NCBI RefSeq assembly: GCF_008085905.1
Contig: NZ_VSFF01000014.1
Span: forward strand, 62,001 to 126,000
Reading direction: 5' to 3'
From: Actinomadura syzygii
Lineage (GTDB): Bacteria > Actinomycetota > Actinomycetes > Streptosporangiales > Streptosporangiaceae
Length of the DNA stretch: 64,000 nt
Shown here piece after piece: positions 18,094 to 27,023 of the stretch (position 1 is its first letter; every line of letters starts with the position of its first letter). The notes under the pieces are model-generated. The model made no database searches, was not told the origin of the DNA, and was given only the letters and a program-made list of their open reading frames with translations. Made by a program: the position numbers and the translations under genes.

Positions 18094-19536
18094 TCAGCCC
18101 GGTGTCAGCGCGCTCTGCGAGTCGGCCGTGCCCGGCAGGTCGATGCTCGTCACGGCGGGCACGATCGGCAGGACGGTGAACAGGAACTCGTCGCCCTTGC
18201 CCTTCGAGAGCGTCCGCGCCGCGTAGACGGGACCGGAGCCCGCCTTCGGCGTGATGATCACCCCGAATTCCGTGCCCCCGTTCGGCGCGGCGAGCTTGGA
18301 CTCGACGGTGTGCCCCGCCGGAACAGCGACCTCCCGCGGCCCGCTCCTGCCCTGCGCGTTCACGGTCGTGACCTGGACGGTCGCCGCGCCCGCCGGGGCG
18401 CTGAGCACGAGCGTCGAGTCGAACCGGTTGTCCGCGACGAGCCCCGGCCCGGACGCGCCGAGCGGCGCGGCGGCCGCCCCGTAGGCGACGTCGGCGCCGC
18501 GCTCGGCCGCGAACCCGGCGAGGACGGGGCGGTCCGCGACGAGCCGCACCGCCGCCGCCCGTCCGGACAGCGCGCCGTCGAGCGCGAGGGACGTGACGGT
18601 CTTGGCGGGCGCGTCCAGGACGTCCTGCCCGGCCGGGACGAACGTGCCGTCCTTCGTGACCACCTGCACCCTGATCTGGGCGTCGGCGTCGCCCGGCACG
18701 GACACGAGCAGCCGCCGCTGCCCCGCCCCGCCCGGCACCCCCGGCACGATCACGGACGCGGCGGGCGCGGGCGACGCGGGCAGCCATTCGACGCCCTTGC
18801 CCTTCCCGGCGCGGACGCGCAGCGACGCCGCCACCCGCCCGCTCGTCGTCCGGACGCGCAGCGCGAGGTCGGCGGCGGACTTCACGATGCTGCCGAGCCC
18901 CTCGTCCGACTCCCCGATCCGGACGACCTTGGTCGTGTAGGGGTCGACGCGCGTGCCGCGCCCCTCGACCGTGTCGAGCGGGCCCTCGCCGGACAGCGCG
19001 GCCAGGTCGACGGACGCGGGCTGCGAGTCGACGTTCGTCAGGTAGAGGACGACCTGGTCGGCGGCGTCCGGGCCGGGCCCGACGAACCACGTGTCGGTGG
19101 TGGGCGCGGCGCAGCGGGCCCCGGCGAGGCCCCGGTCGTCGCCGCTCCCCCGGTCGGTGGTCTGCTCGGCCTCCAGCCCGGCGGCGAGGGCGCCGGTGGC
19201 GCGCAGCGTGTAGGAGTCGTCGCCGGACTTCGTGTCCTTGCCCCAGCCCTGGCCGGGCGAGGTCATGGTGGCGAGCGCGGAGCCGCCCTTGGTCGGGGCC
19301 ATGTCGGCGCGTCCGGCGCCGCGCTGCTCGCCCGCCGACTGGACGGCGAGCCGTCCGCCCTCATGGCCCGGGCACACCAGCACCGCCGACGTGACGGGCG
19401 CCCGCCCGCCCTTCTCGGCGGCCTCGCCCGGACGGGAGAACGTCGCCGCCCCGTACAGCGCGGCGAGGGCGACGAGCATCAGCGCGGCGGAGGCGTAGCG
19501 CATGCCGAAGAGGCGCAGCACCCTGTCCAGGTTCAC
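18094..19536 (-). CDS. DUF5719 family secreted or membrane-anchored protein
   Basis: Protein of 480 residues. An N-terminal hydrophobic segment (about 13-33) should act as an anchor or signal. The rest is extracytoplasmic, rich in Ala, Gly, Val and Thr, and looks like repeated beta-sandwich modules. It matches the actinobacterial DUF5719 type that follows a large GT2 gene near whiB. The GTG at 19536 overlaps the GT2 stop (GTGA), so both are made together. No catalytic residues are evident; a role in envelope glycan assembly with the GT2 protein is inferred from coupling only. Confidence 0.82.
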   Translation of the reverse strand: MNLDRVLRLFGMRYASAALMLVALAALYGAATFSRPGEAAEKGGRAPVTSAVLVCPGHEGGRLAVQSAGEQRGAGRADMAPTKGGSALATMTSPGQGWGKDTKSGDDSYTLRATGALAAGLEAEQTTDRGSGDDRGLAGARCAAPTTDTWFVGPGPDAADQVVLYLTNVDSQPASVDLAALSGEGPLDTVEGRGTRVDPYTTKVVRIGESDEGLGSIVKSAADLALRVRTTSGRVAASLRVRAGKGKGVEWLPASPAPAASVIVPGVPGGAGQRRLLVSVPGDADAQIRVQVVTKDGTFVPAGQDVLDAPAKTVTSLALDGALSGRAAAVRLVADRPVLAGFAAERGADVAYGAAAAPLGASGPGLVADNRFDSTLVLSAPAGAATVQVTTVNAQGRSGPREVAVPAGHTVESKLAAPNGGTEFGVIITPKAGSGPVYAARTLSKGKGDEFLFTVLPIVPAVTSIDLPGTADSQSALTPG

Positions 19537-22500
19537 GAGACCTCCTCGGGGTCGGGGCTGGCTTCCTCCACGGACGGTTCAGCGGGCGGCCCCGCCGTGA
19601 GCTCCCGCACGGCACGCGGCGCCGCCAGCGCCGGCGGCTCCTCCGAGACGCGCGTGTGCGTCCCGCGCCGCCGTCCCTTCCGTCCCCGGCCGTTCCGTCC
19701 GCGGCCGCGCCGCCGTTCGCGCTCGCCGGTGAACAGCAGGGTGTCGCCGCGCGCGCCAGGCAGCGCCAGCGCCGCGACGACCAGGACGGCGACCGCCTGG
19801 ACGCCGATCCACACGTGCCGCGTCGTCATCGAACGCGTGAGCGCGAACTCGCCGCCGCCCGCGGGGATGTCGTAGCCCTGGGCCCAGCCGTCCACCTTCC
19901 GTTCCCTGACGTCGCGGCCGTTCAGGGTGGCCCGCCATCCGCCGTCGGACGGTTCGGCCAGCAGGAGCGTGCGCGGCCCGGTGCCCGCCGGGATGCGGAC
20001 GCGGCCGTCGATCCGTCCGGCGCGCAGGGGCGTGACCGTGCCGCCCTCGACGAGCATCATCCGCGCCGACTGCGCCTGGAGCCGCCACACGGCGAACGTC
20101 CCGGTGCGGCTGAGGCGGGTCAGCTCGGGGGCCGCGTCCAGGACCTTGGTGACCGGGTCCTTCGCGGGCTTCGGCACGAGCAGGTACTGGACGCCCATCC
20201 GGGTCAGCGCGGGCCCGTCGTCGCCCTCGCGTCCGGCGGCGAGACCGGCGACGAGGCCGTCCAGCCGGTCGGGGCCGGGTCCGGTCGCCGCGACCTCCGC
20301 CTCGCCGAGGCGCGGACGGCCGTCGCGGACGAGCGTGTACGACACGCGCCCGTCCGGGTCGGTGCGCAGGACGAGCGTCCGCGGCCCGCCCGGCCCGTGG
20401 ACGAACGCGGGCACCACGTCGGGGTCGAGCCCGCCGAGCGGGCCGTCCGCGCCGCGGACCGTCCAGAACCCGGCGGCGAGCAGCGGCGCGGTGAGCGCGG
20501 CGACCAGCACGACCGCGCCGCCCGCCTTGTAGATGAGGTGCTGCCCGGCGATGGCCTCGGTGGCGCGCTGGACGACGGCCGTCGCCGCGAGCAGCGTCCC
20601 GGCGCCCGCGAACAGCAGCGCGACACCGGGCCAGACGGGCGCCTCGTCCGCGCCCTTCGTGACGACGGCGGCGCTGGTCAGGACGGCGACGAGCAGCCCG
20701 TAGACGCCGATCAGCCAGCCCGCGAGGACGGTGTTGCGGCGGCTTCGCAGCGGCAGCGCGCACACCGCGACCGCGAGCAGACCGGCGAGCGCCCACCACG
20801 CGGGCGTGCCGGGCCCGCCCGGGTCGAGCGCGAGGAGCCCCGCCGCGCTCGTTCCGGGCTCGAACCGCCGGTGCAGGCCCGCCTCCAGCAGGAACCGGGA
20901 CGGGTGCAGCAGCAGCCCGGCCATCCAGGGCAGCAGGAGCAGCGGGGGGACGCCGAGCGCGATGAGCAGGTTGCGGCGGCCCTCGCGGCGCGGCCGGTCG
21001 AACAGGGCCCAGACCGTCCCGGCCGCGATCACCGCGATCAGCCAGGTCAGCGGGACGAACGCCGTCGCGGTGGCGAGCAGCAGCCCGGCGGCCCAGGCGG
21101 CGCGCCCGGCGCGCTTGCGGCGCGTGCGGGCGTCCAGCGCGGCGTTCTCCGGACCGGCCGCCGAGCGCGGCAGCCCGTACACGCGGGCGACGTTGACGGC
21201 GATCAGCGGCAGCAGGACGTGCACGACGGCGGTGCCGAGCCGTCCGCCCGCGACGGCGCCCGTCGCGGCCGGGAGCAGCGCGTACGCGGCCGCGAACCAG
21301 GCCCGGACGGCGCCGACCGGGACGCGGCGGCCGGTGGCGCGGGCGCGGCGTCCCGTCCGCGCCGACCCGGTGACGAGCAGCCGGGACGCGCGGTAGGCGG
21401 TGAGACCGGCGAGCGGCACGCTGCCGAGCAGCAGGACCGACACGGCCAGCCACGGCTTCCCGAACAAAACCGTGGACAGCACGGCCAGCACACCGACGTA
21501 CGGCGGGCTTCCGGCGCCGCTGCCCAGCCCGACCGGATGCCAACCGGACACGTACTGCGCCCACAGGTCGCCCGCGCCGCCCCACGCGGGGACGAGCGCG
21601 CCGCCGCCGAGCCGTCCGGCGACGGTGAGCAGCGACCGCTCGGCGACGCCCGCCACGACGGCGAGCGCCAGCACGATCAGGACGCCCGGCCGGGCGAGGA
21701 ACCGGCGGATCGGGCCGGGCTCGTCGACGGTCGGGTCCTCGTCGTGCTCGTGGTCGCGCTCGTGGGCGGCGAGGAACTCCGAGACCGTCTCGGCCGCACG
21801 CCGTCCGACCACCCATCTGGCCTGGAACCTGCGGACGCTGCGGTACACGTGCTTGCGCCCGTCCGCGCGGGCGGCGCGGGCGCGGCGGACCCGGCCCGGG
21901 TCGCGCAGCACGTCGCCGAGCGCCCGCAGCTCCTCGCGCGCCGCCCCCGGCTGCTTGGTGACCAGCATGAACAGCGCGTGCACGAGCGAGGCCCACACGT
22001 TCCGGACGACGGCCCGCAGCATCGCGCCGAGCGGCTGGTTCGCCAGCAGCGTGTGGACGGCGTTGCGCCGGTCGCGGCGGGCCGGGTGCTCGGCCGACAT
22101 GCCGATCTCGCGGAGCCCGCGGCGGGCCGCCTCCGCGTGGTACACGACGGCGTCGGTCGCGGTGACGACGCGGTGCCCGGCGGCGTGCGCCCGCCAGCAG
22201 AAGTCGAGGTCGTCGCGGAAGAGGCCGTAGTCGACGTCGAACCCGCCGAGCCGCTCCCACACGTCCCGGCGGACGAGCATCCCCGCGCTGCCGACGGCGA
22301 GGACGTCCCGGACGCCGTCGTGCTGCCCCTGGTCGAACTCGTGCGGGTCGAGGCCCGTGGCGCGGCGTCCGGCGGCGTCGACGGTGACGCCGACCTCGCG
22401 CAGGACGCGCCGGTCGTCCCAGTCGCGGACCTTCGGGCCGAGCACCGCGATGCCCGGGTCGGTGTCGGCCGTCCGCAGCAGAAGGGCGAGGGCGTCGTGG

Positions 22501-22838
22501 GCGGGCGCGCAGTCGTCGTGCAGCAGCCAGACCCACTCGGTGCGCGGGTTCCCCGGCTCGTCGTCGGGGACGGGCGCGGACGCGGCGTCCTGCCGGAGCG
22601 CCTCCGCGACCGCCTCCCCGTAGCCGGTGGTGCGCGGCAGCGTGAGGACGGTCCCGTCGCCGATGACCTCGGCGAGCAGGGCGGGGCCGCGGTCGCGGCT
22701 TCCGGTGTCCACGGCCACGAGGCGCTGCACCGGACGCGCCTGCGTCAGCAGCGCCTTGAGCGTCTCCGGAAGCCACCGCGCACCGTCATGCGCGACGAGG
22801 ACGGCCGTGACGACATGGCGATCGAGAGTGCGGGCCAA
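19533..22838 (-). CDS. Large GT2 glycosyltransferase with multi-pass membrane domain
   Basis: Protein of about 1101 residues. The N-terminal ~270 residues form a GT-A family 2 domain (VVTAVLVAHDGARWLPETL, LLHDDCAPAHD near 106-112, FRDDLDFCWRAHAAGH). It is followed by about a dozen hydrophobic segments, an extracytoplasmic region and a short Arg-rich C-terminal tail. It should transfer a sugar to a lipid-linked or wall acceptor at the membrane. The frame is open upstream to 22952, but that stretch spans a terminator-like hairpin (22900-22932), so TTG at 22838, right before the GT domain, is preferred. No clear ribosome site is seen. Coupled to the DUF5719 gene. Confidence 0.87.
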   Translation of the reverse strand: MARTLDRHVVTAVLVAHDGARWLPETLKALLTQARPVQRLVAVDTGSRDRGPALLAEVIGDGTVLTLPRTTGYGEAVAEALRQDAASAPVPDDEPGNPRTEWVWLLHDDCAPAHDALALLLRTADTDPGIAVLGPKVRDWDDRRVLREVGVTVDAAGRRATGLDPHEFDQGQHDGVRDVLAVGSAGMLVRRDVWERLGGFDVDYGLFRDDLDFCWRAHAAGHRVVTATDAVVYHAEAARRGLREIGMSAEHPARRDRRNAVHTLLANQPLGAMLRAVVRNVWASLVHALFMLVTKQPGAAREELRALGDVLRDPGRVRRARAARADGRKHVYRSVRRFQARWVVGRRAAETVSEFLAAHERDHEHDEDPTVDEPGPIRRFLARPGVLIVLALAVVAGVAERSLLTVAGRLGGGALVPAWGGAGDLWAQYVSGWHPVGLGSGAGSPPYVGVLAVLSTVLFGKPWLAVSVLLLGSVPLAGLTAYRASRLLVTGSARTGRRARATGRRVPVGAVRAWFAAAYALLPAATGAVAGGRLGTAVVHVLLPLIAVNVARVYGLPRSAAGPENAALDARTRRKRAGRAAWAAGLLLATATAFVPLTWLIAVIAAGTVWALFDRPRREGRRNLLIALGVPPLLLLPWMAGLLLHPSRFLLEAGLHRRFEPGTSAAGLLALDPGGPGTPAWWALAGLLAVAVCALPLRSRRNTVLAGWLIGVYGLLVAVLTSAAVVTKGADEAPVWPGVALLFAGAGTLLAATAVVQRATEAIAGQHLIYKAGGAVVLVAALTAPLLAAGFWTVRGADGPLGGLDPDVVPAFVHGPGGPRTLVLRTDPDGRVSYTLVRDGRPRLGEAEVAATGPGPDRLDGLVAGLAAGREGDDGPALTRMGVQYLLVPKPAKDPVTKVLDAAPELTRLSRTGTFAVWRLQAQSARMMLVEGGTVTPLRAGRIDGRVRIPAGTGPRTLLLAEPSDGGWRATLNGRDVRERKVDGWAQGYDIPAGGGEFALTRSMTTRHVWIGVQAVAVLVVAALALPGARGDTLLFTGERERRRGRGRNGRGRKGRRRGTHTRVSEEPPALAAPRAVRELTAGPPAEPSVEEASPDPEEVS

Positions 22839-22899
22839 GAAAACGATCGATCTGTGGGGGGGACGACGGGGAACGGCTGATTTCGCGTGGAGAACGAAA

Positions 22900-22932
22900 G
22901 CAGCCGTGCCGGCACGGAGCCGACACGGCTGC
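22900..22932 (-). terminator. Terminator-like hairpin downstream of whiB
   Basis: The arms GCAGCCGTG (22900-22908) and CACGGCTGC (22924-22932) pair perfectly, with a 15-nt centre that is itself partly palindromic. On the minus strand the stem is followed by TTTCGTTCTCC. It lies 188 nt after the whiB stop and 62 nt before the preferred GT2 start, so it could end whiB transcription. Confidence 0.6.
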
Positions 22933-23120
22933 ACACTGTACGCGCGGACCATGTGAACACGCTTCGGAAACCCGAGATCCGGCGGCCCTCCCCCGTAGAG
23001 GGCCTCTCCCCGTCGGCCGGTCTCGACGCCCGAAGCCGCGCTGGTCGGACGCGGCGCCGTCGTGCGTTACGTCGTGCGTGCGTCACGTCGTGTGTCGGAC
23101 GTTACGCGAGACGTCGCGCG

Positions 23121-23384
23121 TCAGACGGCCTGCCGCTTCAGTTTGCGACGCTCCCGTTCGGAGAGCCCTCCCCAGATGCCGAAGCGTTCATCGTGCTGCA
23201 GCGCGTACTCCAGGCACTCCGTACGCACCTCGCATGCCCGGCACACCTTCTTGGCCTCCCGAGTGGAGCCGCCCTTCTCCGGAAAGAACGCCTCCGGGTC
23301 CGTCTGCGCGCACAGGGCGCGCTCCTGCCAGCCCAACTCTTCACCGTCTGTGCCGTGCGCCAGCGGGATGACGACCTCGCTCAC
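23121..23384 (-). CDS. whiB: WhiB-family iron-sulfur transcriptional regulator
   Basis: Protein of 87 residues, the full length of the WhiB (WhiB2/WhmD) subgroup, a developmental regulator needed for sporulation septation in Streptomyces. The four cluster cysteines are C25, C48, C51 and C57. The GIWGG turn is at 69-73 and the basic C-terminal DNA-binding stretch ERERRKLKR follows. The phrase GWQERALCAQTDPEAFFPEK is almost identical to Streptomyces WhiB as I recall it. The GTG at 23384 has GGGAGG 6-7 nt upstream. A good promoter lies at 23474-23503 with a palindrome over the -10. In such proteins a 4Fe-4S cluster binds the main sigma factor. Confidence 0.96.
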   Translation of the reverse strand: MSEVVIPLAHGTDGEELGWQERALCAQTDPEAFFPEKGGSTREAKKVCRACEVRTECLEYALQHDERFGIWGGLSERERRKLKRQAV

Positions 23385-23473
23385 AGCGCACCTCCCTGCC
23401 CGTGGAACCCCCTGGTCAATGCCTCCCCCCGGGGTTCATTCCCCTGAGAGCGCATTGAAACTACACCGACGAA

Positions 23474-23503
23474 ATTACACGTGTGTAGCGCCCGCCCCGT
23501 CAA
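23474..23503 (-). promoter_or_regulatory. Candidate whiB promoter with overlapping palindrome
   Basis: On the minus strand TTGACG (23498-23503) and TGTAAT (23474-23479) form -35 and -10 boxes with 18-bp spacing, predicting an ~80-nt leader before the GTG. The palindrome ACACGTGT inside TTACACGTGTGTA overlaps the -10. A wider repeat CTACAC (23461-23466) / GTGTAG (23483-23488) brackets it. This resembles, with one extra base, the BldD-box pattern described in Streptomyces, where whiB is a known BldD target. Confidence 0.55.
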
Positions 23504-23638
23504 GCCGGAGAGCTTTCCGGCCCGACAAAGCGGGCTATCCCGGGAGGGCCCGGTGACCTTTCGGTGAAGATCCGTTAATCGGGCGGTAACCACCGTCAGC
23601 GCGACCGTCTCACCGCGCCCGTGTCGCTGCGGCCGGTG

Positions 23639-24553
23639 TCACTGCGGCGGCGGGGGCCGGTTGTCGCGGTACCAGTCGCCGCTGTCCTCGGGACGGTCCC
23701 CGCCGCCCTGCTGCGGCGGCGCGGGCTGCGTGCCCTGCGGGCCCTGCTCCTGGCCGGAGCCGCCGTAGGCGCGGGTCCACTCGCCCATCTCGTCCTGCTC
23801 GGACGGCTGCGGCTGCTGCTCGTAGCCCTGCTGGCCAGCCTGCTGACCGGCCTGCTGACCGGCGCCGCCCTGGTAGTACTGCTGCTGGCCGTAACCCTGC
23901 TGCCCGTACGCCTGCGGGTCGTACTGCTGCTGGCCCTCGGCGCCCGGCTGCTGCTGGCCGTACTGCTGGTACTGCTGCTGGCCGTAGCCCTGCTGGTCGT
24001 ACCCCTGCTGCCCGTAGCCCTGCTGGTCATAGCCCTGCTGGTCATAGCCCTGCTGGCCGGGCTGGACGGGCTGTCCCTGCTGGTAGCCCGGGTAGCCCTG
24101 CGGCATCTGCGGACGCGGCGGCTGGAGCCGCTGGAAGACGGTGAAGACGAACCATCCGCCGACGCCGAGCACGGCGAGCTTCCCGGCCCCGACCAGGAAC
24201 GCCGACAGCTTCGTGACCGAGTTCGCGGCCTCGGAGTCGGCGAGCATCCCGCTCAGCCAGCAGATCACGCCGAACAGCGCCATCCCGCCGAGCACGCCGA
24301 GCGCGCCCATGGTGATCGTCCTGCCCTGCGGGGTGGGCGTCTCCCACGTCGCGAGCAGGACGGCGAGGACGAGCAGCCCCACGATCCCGATCTGGAGGAA
24401 CGTCCCGCCGAGGGTCTCCAGGAGGGCGCGGTAGGTGAACGAGCCGTCGTCCCCGAGAAGGCTGATGATGCCCGCGAGCAACTGCACGCCCGCTGAGGCG
24501 AGCAGTACCCAGGCGGCCGGTTCGCGCAGGCGCTGGACGGCTTCCTTGTTCAC
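23639..24553 (-). CDS. Four-TM membrane protein with Q/Y/G-rich repetitive tail
   Basis: Protein of 304 residues of unknown function. Four hydrophobic segments occupy about residues 14-34, 50-68, 80-103 and 116-138. From about 150 on, the cytoplasmic tail consists of repeats such as QQGYDQQGYGQQ, rich in Gln, Tyr and Gly, then an acidic Pro-rich end. Such prion-like composition can drive self-association, which is only a suggestion here. The GTG at 24553 has GGAGA about 8-9 nt upstream. It lies between whiB and the divergent F420 genes. Confidence 0.82.
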   Translation of the reverse strand: MNKEAVQRLREPAAWVLLASAGVQLLAGIISLLGDDGSFTYRALLETLGGTFLQIGIVGLLVLAVLLATWETPTPQGRTITMGALGVLGGMALFGVICWLSGMLADSEAANSVTKLSAFLVGAGKLAVLGVGGWFVFTVFQRLQPPRPQMPQGYPGYQQGQPVQPGQQGYDQQGYDQQGYGQQGYDQQGYGQQQYQQYGQQQPGAEGQQQYDPQAYGQQGYGQQQYYQGGAGQQAGQQAGQQGYEQQPQPSEQDEMGEWTRAYGGSGQEQGPQGTQPAPPQQGGGDRPEDSGDWYRDNRPPPPQ

Positions 24554-24687
24554 GGTGACATCTCCAGACCGAGGCTGCGTGATTACACGGCAAAGCTTTG
24601 CATATCCACGCCCGTCAGACCCAGAGGGGAGGACGTCCCGGGAGGGGACGGACTCGGGCCCGGACGCGGGTGAATAGGGTTGATCTT

Positions 24688-25641
24688 ATGAAGATCGTGG
24701 CGTTGGCGGGCGGGATCGGCGGGGCCCGTTTTCTGCGCGGGCTCAAGGCCGCCGCCCCCGAAGCGGAGATCGCCGTCATCGGCAACACCGGTGACGACAT
24801 CTCCCTGTTCGGGCTCCGGGTGTGTCCCGACCTGGACACCGTGATGTACACGCTCGGCGGCGGCATCAACGAGGAGCAGGGCTGGGGCCGGGCCGCCGAG
24901 ACGTTCACCGTCAAGGAGGAACTCGCGGCGTACGGGGTCGGTCCCGGGTGGTTCGGGCTGGGCGACCGCGACTTCGCGACGCACATCGTCCGGACGCAGA
25001 TGCTCGCCGCCGGGTATCCGCTGTCGGCGGTGACGGAGGCGCTGTGCGACCGGTGGAACCCGGGCGTCCGGCTGCTCCCGATGACCGACGACCAGGTCGA
25101 GACGCACGTCGTGATCGAGGACGACCAGGGCCGCCGGGCCGTCCACTTCCAGGAGTGGTGGGTGCGGCTCCGGGCGTCCGTCCCGGCGCTGTCGATCGCG
25201 GCGGTCGGGGCGGAGGAGTCCAAGCCCGCGCCGGGCGTGGTCGAGGCGGTCGACGCGGCGGACGTGGTGCTGTTCCCGCCGTCCAACCCGGTGGTGAGCA
25301 TCGGGACGATCCTCGCCGTCCCCGGCATCCGCGACGCGGTGGCCAGGAAGACCGTCGTCGGCGTCTCCCCCATCATCGGGGACGCCCCCGTGCGCGGCAT
25401 GGCGGACGCCTGCCTGACCGCGATCGGCGTCCAGACGTCGGCCCGCGCGGTCGCCGAGCTGTACGGGCTCGGGCTGCTGGACGGCTGGCTCGTCGACGAC
25501 GCGGACGCCGACGTCCGGGTGGAGGGCATCGAGGTGCGGGCGCGCCCGCTGCTGATGAGCGACGCCGAGGCGACCGCCGCCATCGCCCGCGCGGCCCTCG
25601 ACCTCGCGTTGGAACTGAAGCGGGCGGAGGACGCGGAGTGA
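24688..25641 (+). CDS. fbiA: 2-phospho-L-lactate/phosphoenolpyruvyl transferase (F420 synthesis)
   Basis: CofD/FbiA transferase of 317 residues. It joins the phospholactyl or phosphoenolpyruvyl group of a GDP- or GPP-activated precursor to FO, giving F420-0 or dehydro-F420-0. Motifs seen are GGIGGARF (8-15), GNTGDD (32-37), the long metal/substrate block TVMYTLGGGINEEQGWG, and PPSNPVVSIGTIL. The ATG at 24688 begins exactly where family similarity begins; the mRNA may be nearly leaderless since only a weak AGGG lies upstream. The stop overlaps the fbiB start by 4 nt (GTGA). Confidence 0.95.
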   Translation: MKIVALAGGIGGARFLRGLKAAAPEAEIAVIGNTGDDISLFGLRVCPDLDTVMYTLGGGINEEQGWGRAAETFTVKEELAAYGVGPGWFGLGDRDFATHIVRTQMLAAGYPLSAVTEALCDRWNPGVRLLPMTDDQVETHVVIEDDQGRRAVHFQEWWVRLRASVPALSIAAVGAEESKPAPGVVEAVDAADVVLFPPSNPVVSIGTILAVPGIRDAVARKTVVGVSPIIGDAPVRGMADACLTAIGVQTSARAVAELYGLGLLDGWLVDDADADVRVEGIEVRARPLLMSDAEATAAIARAALDLALELKRAEDAE

Positions 25642-26924
25642 ACTTCGAGGTGTTCGGGATCCCGGGGCTGCCGGAGGTCGCGGAGGGCGACGACATCGCC
25701 GCGCTGATCCCGGCGGACGCGGTGCGGGACGGCGACCTGCTCGTCGTCACGTCCAAGATCGTGAGCAAGGCGGAGGGCCGGGTCCTGGTCGCGGACGACC
25801 GGGAGAAGGCCATCGACGCGGAGACCGTCCGGGTGGTGGCGCGGCGGGTGCACGCGCGCGGCGAGACGCGGATCGTGGAGACGCGGCAGGGGCTCGTCCT
25901 CGCGGCAGCGGGCGTGGACGCGTCCAACACCAGGCCGGGCACGGTGCTGCTGCTGCCGGAGGACCCGGACGCCTCGGCCCGCCGGATCCGCGCGGGCGTG
26001 CGCGAGCGGCTGGGCGCGGACGTCGCGGTCATCCTGTCCGACACGCTCGGCCGTCCGTGGCGGAACGGGCTGACGGACGCGGCGATCGGCGTCGCGGGCC
26101 TCGACCCGCTGAGCGACCTGCGCGGCATGGACGACCGGCACGGCAACCGCCTCGAACAGACGATCACCGCCGTCGCGGACGAGATCGCCGCCGCCGCGGA
26201 ACTGGTGAAGGGCAAGCTCGACGGCGTGCCGATCGCGGTGGTGCGCGGGCTGTCCGCGCTGGTCACGGCGGACGACGGGCCGGGCGCGCGGCTGCTCGTC
26301 CGGCCGCCCGACGAGGACATGTTCCGGTACGGCCCGTCCGAGGTGCTCCAGGCACGCCGCACGATCCGCGAGTTCACCGCCGACCCGGTCGACCCGGCGG
26401 CGGTGCGCCGCGCGGTGGCCGCCGCGATCACCGCTCCGGCGCCGCACCACACGACGCCGTGGCGGTTCGTGCTGCTGGAGTCGGCGGAGTCGCGGACGCG
26501 CCTGCTCGACGCGATGCGCGACGCCTGGGAGGCCGACCTGCGCCGGGACGGCTTCTCCGAGGAGTCGGTCACCAAGCGGCTGCGCCGCGGGGAGCCGCTG
26601 CGGCGGGCGCCGTACCTGGTCGTCCCGTGCCTGGTCATGGACGGCTCGCACGACTACCCGGACGAGCGCCGGGCCCGCGCCGAGCGGGAGATGTTCGTCG
26701 TCGCGGCCGGGGCGGGGGTGGAGAATCTGCTGGTCGCGCTGGCGGCGGAGGGGCTCGGGTCGTGCTGGGTGTCGAGCACGATGTTCTGCCGCGACGTCGT
26801 CCGCGACGTCCTCGACCTGCCGGACGACTGGGACCCGATGGGCGCCGTCGGCATCGGCCACGCCGCCGCCCCGCCCCGCGACCGCCCTCCGCGCAGTCCG
26901 GACGCCTTTGTCGAGGTCAGGTAG
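25638..26924 (+). CDS. fbiB: Coenzyme F420:L-glutamate ligase / dehydro-F420 reductase fusion
   Basis: FbiB of 428 residues. The N-terminal CofE-like domain (about 1-235) adds gamma-glutamates to F420-0; it shows VVTSKIVSKAEGR, ILSDTLGRPWRNGLTD and the metal-binding acidic residues around it. The C-terminal nitroreductase-like FMN domain (about 238-428, starting QARRTIREFT) reduces dehydro-F420-0 in actinobacteria. The GTG at 25638 overlaps the fbiA stop. The fusion order and length match mycobacterial FbiB. It lies directly upstream of fbiC. Confidence 0.95.
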   Translation: MNFEVFGIPGLPEVAEGDDIAALIPADAVRDGDLLVVTSKIVSKAEGRVLVADDREKAIDAETVRVVARRVHARGETRIVETRQGLVLAAAGVDASNTRPGTVLLLPEDPDASARRIRAGVRERLGADVAVILSDTLGRPWRNGLTDAAIGVAGLDPLSDLRGMDDRHGNRLEQTITAVADEIAAAAELVKGKLDGVPIAVVRGLSALVTADDGPGARLLVRPPDEDMFRYGPSEVLQARRTIREFTADPVDPAAVRRAVAAAITAPAPHHTTPWRFVLLESAESRTRLLDAMRDAWEADLRRDGFSEESVTKRLRRGEPLRRAPYLVVPCLVMDGSHDYPDERRARAEREMFVVAAGAGVENLLVALAAEGLGSCWVSSTMFCRDVVRDVLDLPDDWDPMGAVGIGHAAAPPRDRPPRSPDAFVEVR

Positions 26925-27023
26925 TGGGTCGGGAATAGATCGCGGGCGTCGCGGCTTGGGATGGTCGGACGGCCGGGGCACCCACAGCAATCTGGAATAT
27001 GACGATTGGCATAGAGTGCCCGC

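Noticed and set aside
22839..22952. Extension of the large GT2 to a start at 22952
   Set aside because: It would cross a terminator-like hairpin and adds residues with no GT2 similarity.
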